From Cytophagaceae bacterium (GTDB taxonomy: Bacteria; Bacteroidota; Bacteroidia; Cytophagales; Spirosomataceae), in contig CANHKE010000019.1 in assembly GCA_947461155.1 (NCBI GenBank), positions 1 to 10,652 on the forward strand: a DNA stretch of 10,652 nucleotides. Reading direction: 5' to 3'. Made by a program: the position numbers and the translations under genes. Below, one piece after another: positions 6,742-10,652 of the stretch. Position 1 is the stretch's first letter. Every line of letters starts with the position of its first letter. The notes under the pieces were generated by a model that saw only the letters and a program-made list of their open reading frames with translations, did not search any database and was not told the DNA's origin.

Positions 6742-7556
6742 TTGATTCGCACCAACATTTCTGGAATTACGACGAAGAGCGAGATGCATGGATAACACCC
6801 GATATGTCGATCATTCGTGCTGATTTTTACCCAGATGAGGAATTCTTTCGATCAAAAGGAATTGAAGGTTGCGTCGCCGTGCAAGCCGCGTCATCTGAAG
6901 AAGAAACTTTGTTTTTATTAGCGCTGGCTGAACAATCTAATTTTATTCAAGGTGTTGTGGGTTGGGTCGATTTGCAACAAGCCAACATTGAAGACCGATT
7001 AGCCTATTTCTCCCAATTTGAAACACTAAAAGGATTTAGGCACGTTGTCCAAGGAGAAAAAGATCCTGATTTTTTAGCAAAGAAGGAATTTAGAAGAGGG
7101 GTTCGAGCGTTAGATGCTTTTGATTATACCTACGATTTACTGATTTTACCACATCAATTAGCGGCAGGTATTCAATTCTGTGAATCAATGGACCAAAAAA
7201 TTGTATTGGACCATCTAGCTAAACCACCCATTAAATCGGCCGATTTAACGCGTTGGAAAAAAGAAATGCAAGCGTTCAAAACCTTAGACCATGTATCGGC
7301 TAAAATATCCGGCCTAGTCACTGAGGCAGATTGGCAACATTGGACGCCTATCCAAATAAATGAAGTGATTGATTGTGCGCTTGAGGTTTTTGGTACAGAT
7401 CGTTTGCTATTTGGCACCGATTATCCAGTCGTGAAAGTGGCATCAGATGTAGATAAATGGCTCGAAGTCTATACTTTTAGTATTCATTCGTTGAGTAAAA
7501 CAGAACAAGAAAAATTGAATCACTTGAATTGCACCCACTTCTATACATTAGACTAA
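6738..7556 (+). CDS. Amidohydrolase-superfamily lactonase, predicted L-fuconolactonase
   Basis: The 272-residue protein is a COG3618-type amidohydrolase with IDSHQHFW at its start (Asp3, His5, His7). GFRHVVQ (99-105), LDHLAKPP (157-164), KISGL (189-193) and LLFGTDYPV (223-231, acidic Asp228) follow in family order. Characterised relatives open sugar lactones such as L-fucono- and L-rhamnono-1,4/1,5-lactone. It would hydrolyse the lactone made by the dehydrogenase encoded just downstream, giving L-fuconate for the UxaA-like dehydratase. It overlaps the FAH gene by 4 nt and is followed after 1 nt by the dehydrogenase start, so coupling is tight. No signal peptide; cytoplasmic. All expected motif residues are present. 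Confidence 0.87.
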   Translation: MIDSHQHFWNYDEERDAWITPDMSIIRADFYPDEEFFRSKGIEGCVAVQAASSEEETLFLLALAEQSNFIQGVVGWVDLQQANIEDRLAYFSQFETLKGFRHVVQGEKDPDFLAKKEFRRGVRALDAFDYTYDLLILPHQLAAGIQFCESMDQKIVLDHLAKPPIKSADLTRWKKEMQAFKTLDHVSAKISGLVTEADWQHWTPIQINEVIDCALEVFGTDRLLFGTDYPVVKVASDVDKWLEVYTFSIHSLSKTEQEKLNHLNCTHFYTLD

Positions 7557-7557
7557 T

Positions 7558-8337
7558 ATGAATTTAGGACTCAAAGAAAAAGTCATTATAGTTACAGGTG
7601 GCGCCAAAGGAATCGGTGCCGGAATTAGTCAAACGCTCGGTTTGGAATCCGCTATGGTTGTCATTGTGGGTCGAAACGAAAAAGACAATCAATCCTGCAT
7701 CGAAATAATTCAAGCAACAGGAGGCCAAGCCTTTTCATTTGTGGCTGAATTAACGAACCCAGAAGCATGTACGCGCGTCGTAGCGGAAATTGTCAACATG
7801 TTTGGCCGCATCGATGGATTAGTGAACAATGCTGGGGTCAATGACGGGGTAGGACTCGAAAATGGGACCTATGAGCGCTTTATGCAATCCTTACATGCCA
7901 ACTTAATTCATTATTATTTATTGGCACAAGCCTGTTTGCCTTATCTAAAAAAATCAAAAGGTTCGATCGTAAATATCGGATCGAAAACGGCAGAAACAGG
8001 GCAGGGAGGTACTTCTGCCTATGCCGCGGCCAATGGAGGAAGAAATGCCTTGACGCGCGAATGGGCAGTAGAATTGTTGCCATTCCACATTCGGGTTAAT
8101 TCTGTTATTGTAGCGGAATGTTATACACCCCTCTATGAAAAATGGATTCAAACTTTGCCAAATCCAACAGAGAAAAAAGCTGAAATAGAGGCTAAAATAC
8201 CACTAGGCCAACGAATGACTACGTCTGATGAAATAGGTGCCATGGTTGCTTTCTTACTTTCGCCGAAATCGAGCCATACAACAGGCCAATTAATTCATGT
8301 GGATGGTGGATATGTTCATCTTGATCGTGCCTTATGA
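7558..8337 (+). CDS. SDR oxidoreductase, predicted L-fucose dehydrogenase (catalytic Lys replaced by Asn)
   Basis: This 259-residue SDR resembles characterised bacterial L-fucose dehydrogenases in diagnostic places: NNAGVNDGVGL (90-100), LIHYY (116-120), SKTAETGQGGTSAY (142-155), LTREWAVEL (165-173), TPLYEKWI (190-197) and the C-terminal HTTG...VDGGYVHLDRAL. It would oxidise L-fucose at C1 to L-fuconolactone. Cofactor motif TGGAKGIG (13-20) has Lys17, and the second strand ends in Gly38-Arg39, which leans toward NADP. Ser142 and Tyr155 are in place, but the residue four after the Tyr is Asn159 (codon AAT at 8032-8034), not the nearly universal Lys of YxxxK. The reading frame is intact, so this is a substitution, not a frameshift. 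It overlaps the next gene by 4 nt. The role is well supported; the active-site change is the caveat. Confidence 0.86.
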   Translation: MNLGLKEKVIIVTGGAKGIGAGISQTLGLESAMVVIVGRNEKDNQSCIEIIQATGGQAFSFVAELTNPEACTRVVAEIVNMFGRIDGLVNNAGVNDGVGLENGTYERFMQSLHANLIHYYLLAQACLPYLKKSKGSIVNIGSKTAETGQGGTSAYAAANGGRNALTREWAVELLPFHIRVNSVIVAECYTPLYEKWIQTLPNPTEKKAEIEAKIPLGQRMTTSDEIGAMVAFLLSPKSSHTTGQLIHVDGGYVHLDRAL

Positions 8338-9389
8338 TTCCTGAAGCCAATTTAGTTAGTCCTGGTTTACTTGTTGACCCTCAACTTGTTCAAGCCAATA
8401 TTGATTGGATTTTGAACCAAGTAGCCAATAATCCTCAACGGCTACGGCCACACATTAAGACGCACAAAACACGTGAAGTCAATCAAATGTTATTGGCATC
8501 AGGCATTTTTAAATTCAAAGCTGCCACGATTTCTGAAGCCGAATTACTTGCATTAGACGAAGCACCTGATGTTTTATTATCGATGCAACCCACGGGAACA
8601 ACGCTCACTCGATTCATCGAACTACAAAAAAAATACCCAAAAACATCGTTTGCATGCCTTTTAGACGACCGAGTAGCTGCTAGCCAGTTGGCGGCAGTCT
8701 GCACAAACCAACGCGTCTTTGTAGATTTAAACATGGGCATGAACCGAACCGGAATCCGTCCTGAAGAAGCATTGCCGCTTATCCAATACATCCAAGCTAC
8801 ATCTTCCTTACGATTAGTTGGCTTACATGCCTATGACGGTCACATTCGCGACGTTCACATGGAGGATCGTAAAACCCATGTACAAAAAGACTTTAAGTCA
8901 TTTTTTGAATTAATAGATCAATTGGCTGCTGATTTGGAATTAGTGGTCGGAGGAACACCCAGTTTTTTAGTACATCATCAAAATCCAAACTTTGTTTGTA
9001 GTCCAGGTACCTTTGTATTTTTCGATACGGGTTATGCGAAATTATACCCCAAAGAAAGTATTCAATTAGCTGTTCAAATAATAGGACGCATCATTTCAAA
9101 GCCAACCAACCACACCATCTGCATGGACGTTGGCCATAAATCAGTAGCGCCTGAAAATGCCATTGAAAATCGGGTGACTTTTATCGATCATCCAGCCTGG
9201 CAATTAGTAAGTCAGAGTGAGGAACATGGCATTGTGGAAGTAGGAGACTCTACGCAATATGCAATAGGTGATGTGATTCGCATGTATCCGTATCACATTT
9301 GTCCGACCGTAGCTTTGCATCAATCTTTACAGGTAACAGACGGATCCACCTGGAAAGTCTTAGCCAGAGACCGAAAAATAACCATTTAA
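8334..9389 (+). CDS. Fold-III PLP enzyme, D-threonine aldolase / D-serine dehydratase family
   Basis: This 351-residue protein has the alanine-racemase-type N-terminal barrel and the DSD1-like C-terminal domain. The signature RPHIKTHKT (38-46) holds the likely PLP lysine, Lys42. MGMNRTG (134-140), GLHAYDGH (163-170), GGTPS (206-210) and GTFVFFDTGY (225-234) follow. His321 and Cys323 in PYHICPTVAL match the metal site of D-serine dehydratases and D-threonine aldolases. Known family members cleave D-threonine or other D-3-hydroxy amino acids to glycine plus an aldehyde, or deaminate D-serine. No such step exists in fucose breakdown, so its place in the operon is unexplained. It overlaps the dehydrogenase gene by 4 nt and is followed after 1 nt by the dipeptidase, suggesting those two form a pair. 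Family firm; reaction not decided. Confidence 0.85.
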   Translation: MIPEANLVSPGLLVDPQLVQANIDWILNQVANNPQRLRPHIKTHKTREVNQMLLASGIFKFKAATISEAELLALDEAPDVLLSMQPTGTTLTRFIELQKKYPKTSFACLLDDRVAASQLAAVCTNQRVFVDLNMGMNRTGIRPEEALPLIQYIQATSSLRLVGLHAYDGHIRDVHMEDRKTHVQKDFKSFFELIDQLAADLELVVGGTPSFLVHHQNPNFVCSPGTFVFFDTGYAKLYPKESIQLAVQIIGRIISKPTNHTICMDVGHKSVAPENAIENRVTFIDHPAWQLVSQSEEHGIVEVGDSTQYAIGDVIRMYPYHICPTVALHQSLQVTDGSTWKVLARDRKITI

Positions 9390-9390
9390 G

Positions 9391-10449
9391 ATGTTTATCG
9401 TAGACGCACATTTAGATTTAAGCATGAATGCCTTGGAATGGAATCGTGATTTACGATCCTCCATTCAAGAGATAAATGCGCGTGAAAAAGGGTTAAACGA
9501 CAAACCAGACCGCGGACTCGCAACTGTTTCCTTAGAAGAATTACGCAAAGGCAATATCGGATTAGTCGTAGCCACACAAATCGCGCGCTATGTGGATCGG
9601 AATTCAACGCTCCCTGGCTGGAACTCACCCGAACAGGCGTGGGCGCAAACGCAAGGTCAATTAGCCTATTATAAAGCACTTGAACGAAGCGGAGATCTAA
9701 CACCGATTCGGAATTTACCCGAATTATATACGCATTTGGAGAAATGGCCAAACGATCAAAAGACAATCGGATATATCTTAAGTTTAGAGGGAGCGGATTC
9801 CATTGTTTCATTGGAATATTTGGAAATCGCCCATGAAGAAGGATTGCGCGCATTAGGACCCGCACATTACGGACCGGGACGTTATGCGCAAGGAACAAAT
9901 GCTACAGGGGGTATCGGTCCAAAAGGGCGTGAATTATTGCATAAAATGCAGGAATTGAATATAATTCTCGATGCTACCCACCTATGTGACGATAGTTTTG
10001 ATGAGGCCATGGAACATTTTAGTGGATCCGTGTGGGCTAGCCATCATAATTGTAGGGCTTTAGTCGATCACAACCGGCAATTCACCGACGATCAATTTAG
10101 AGAATTAATTCGTCGCGGAGCGGTTATCGGCCTGCCGATGGATGCTTGGATGATGGTTCCCAATTGGGAACGCGGAAAATCAACGCCAAAATCCATGGGT
10201 GTTACCTTAAACATCATGATTGATCATTTGACGCATATTTGTGAGCTAGCGGGAAATACCGATCATGTAGGAATGGGAACGGATTTAGATGGTGGATTTG
10301 GGAAGGAACAATGTCCGTATGATTTGGAGACCATTGCCGACTTGCAAAAAATCCCTGATTTATTGAGCGCGAGAGGATTTTCTGAAGCTGACATCAAAAA
10401 AATCTGTCATCAAAACTGGCTAAATTTTTTAGAAAAAGCCTGGGCTTAA
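9391..10449 (+). CDS. M19-family membrane dipeptidase-like metallohydrolase (cytoplasmic form)
   Basis: The 352-residue protein has the renal/membrane dipeptidase (M19) zinc site: His7 and Asp9 in DAHLDL, bridging Glu133 in SLEGAD, His197 in DATHL, His218 in SHHNCRAL, and Asp298 in GTDLDGG. There is no signal peptide or lipid attachment motif, so unlike the mammalian enzyme it should be cytoplasmic. Family members hydrolyse dipeptides, often with a D-residue at the C-terminus, and some act on other amide or lactone substrates. Together with the upstream PLP enzyme it could release and then break down a D-amino acid. It is the last plus-strand gene, and its stop overlaps the stop of the converging SDR gene. 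Family call firm; substrate and link to fucose unknown. Confidence 0.87.
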   Translation: MFIVDAHLDLSMNALEWNRDLRSSIQEINAREKGLNDKPDRGLATVSLEELRKGNIGLVVATQIARYVDRNSTLPGWNSPEQAWAQTQGQLAYYKALERSGDLTPIRNLPELYTHLEKWPNDQKTIGYILSLEGADSIVSLEYLEIAHEEGLRALGPAHYGPGRYAQGTNATGGIGPKGRELLHKMQELNIILDATHLCDDSFDEAMEHFSGSVWASHHNCRALVDHNRQFTDDQFRELIRRGAVIGLPMDAWMMVPNWERGKSTPKSMGVTLNIMIDHLTHICELAGNTDHVGMGTDLDGGFGKEQCPYDLETIADLQKIPDLLSARGFSEADIKKICHQNWLNFLEKAWA

Positions 10450-10652
10450 TGTCTCGGCGCTGGACTGATGGAGGTCCAGCCACCATCTACTACTAAGGTT
10501 TGACCTGTGATGTGTTTGGCTTGTTCCGATAAGAAAAATAAGGTAGCAGCGGCAATATCTGTCACCTCTGCCGCTTTCCCCAACGGGGTAATCTCAGACC
10601 AATCTGCTTGATATTCCGTGTTTTTCAAGGTTCGTTCGGTAATCGTGGCACC
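10446..10652 (-). CDS. SDR family oxidoreductase, C-terminal fragment (runs off right edge)
   Basis: Reading the minus strand, 68 codons from the window edge to the TAA at 10446-10448 give the C-terminal end of a classical SDR. It begins GATITERT, then has ITPLGKAAEVTDIAAATLFFL, AKHITGQTLVVDGGW and a short tail ending APRH. The PLG...EV..IA..FL...ITGQ.L.VDGG pattern is the standard SDR C-terminus with cofactor and tetramer contacts. The start, the glycine motif and the active site lie outside the window, so no substrate can be suggested. The frame stays open to the edge, so the in-frame TTG at 10626-10628 is an internal Leu and not the start. It converges with the dipeptidase gene and overlaps it by 4 nt. 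It could belong to a second, oppositely transcribed unit of the same sugar locus. Confidence 0.85.
   Translation of the reverse strand, partial: GATITERTLKNTEYQADWSEITPLGKAAEVTDIAAATLFFLSEQAKHITGQTLVVDGGWTSISPAPRH

Noticed and set aside
9395..9898. Long minus-strand reading frame (167 residues) opposite the dipeptidase gene
   Set aside because: The plus-strand frame carries all M19 zinc ligands. The antisense frame has a composition typical of a shadow frame and no recognisable motif.
429..10030. Apparent excess of GGATCC sites across the window
   Set aside because: I noticed roughly eight, more than expected for this base composition, but they fall inside coding regions at Gly-Ser, Asp-Pro or similar codons and show no fixed spacing or orientation. 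This may be chance or codon preference.
10446..10628. 60-residue gene starting at the TTG at 10628 on the minus strand
   Set aside because: The frame continues open to the window edge with SDR-like residues upstream, so this TTG is an internal Leu of a larger truncated SDR gene.

Overview
The window reads as chromosome of a Bacteroidota bacterium, most likely from the order Cytophagales. This is an inference from the AT-leaning composition, the lack of clear Shine-Dalgarno sequences before most genes, the Bacteroidota-style gene families (FucP permease, large secreted M14 peptidase) and the residue patterns of the proteins. No rRNA, tRNA, CRISPR array, transposase or phage gene is visible.

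Layout. On the minus strand, 1-971 is the N-terminal part of a secreted M14 zinc carboxypeptidase that runs off the left edge. An 84-bp divergent intergenic region (972-1055) separates it from a tightly packed plus-strand run of ten genes (1056-10449). In order these are: FucP sugar/H+ symporter; RhaM-type mutarotase; SAF-UxaA family dehydratase; SDR resembling 2-keto-3-deoxy-L-fuconate dehydrogenase; secreted SGNH/GDSL hydrolase; FAH-family diketo-acid hydrolase; amidohydrolase lactonase; SDR resembling L-fucose dehydrogenase; fold-III PLP enzyme of the D-threonine aldolase/D-serine dehydratase family; and M19 dipeptidase. Gene junctions are 1-5 nt gaps or 4-8 nt overlaps, except one 96-bp gap after the UxaA-like gene. 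That gap holds a 7-bp tandem repeat and a perfect hairpin. On the minus strand, 10446-10652 is the C-terminal end of another SDR, converging on and overlapping the dipeptidase by 4 bp.

How the genes fit together. The set spells out a non-phosphorylating, oxidative route for L-fucose. FucP imports the sugar and the mutarotase equilibrates its anomers. The SDR at 7558 oxidises it to L-fuconolactone, which the amidohydrolase opens to L-fuconate. The UxaA-family enzyme would dehydrate that to 2-keto-3-deoxy-L-fuconate, and the SDR at 4463 would oxidise this to the 2,4-diketo acid. The FAH enzyme would cleave the diketo acid to pyruvate and L-lactate. No FucI, FucK, FucA or enolase-superfamily FucD is present, so the UxaA-like protein is the only dehydratase candidate. 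The last two operon genes (PLP enzyme and dipeptidase) are not part of the known pathway and suggest a linked amino-acid function.

Most notable oddities: the presumed L-fucose dehydrogenase has Asn where SDRs have the catalytic Lys; the FucP homolog has Gly where E. coli FucP has the functional Asp46; and a repeat/hairpin element splits the operon.
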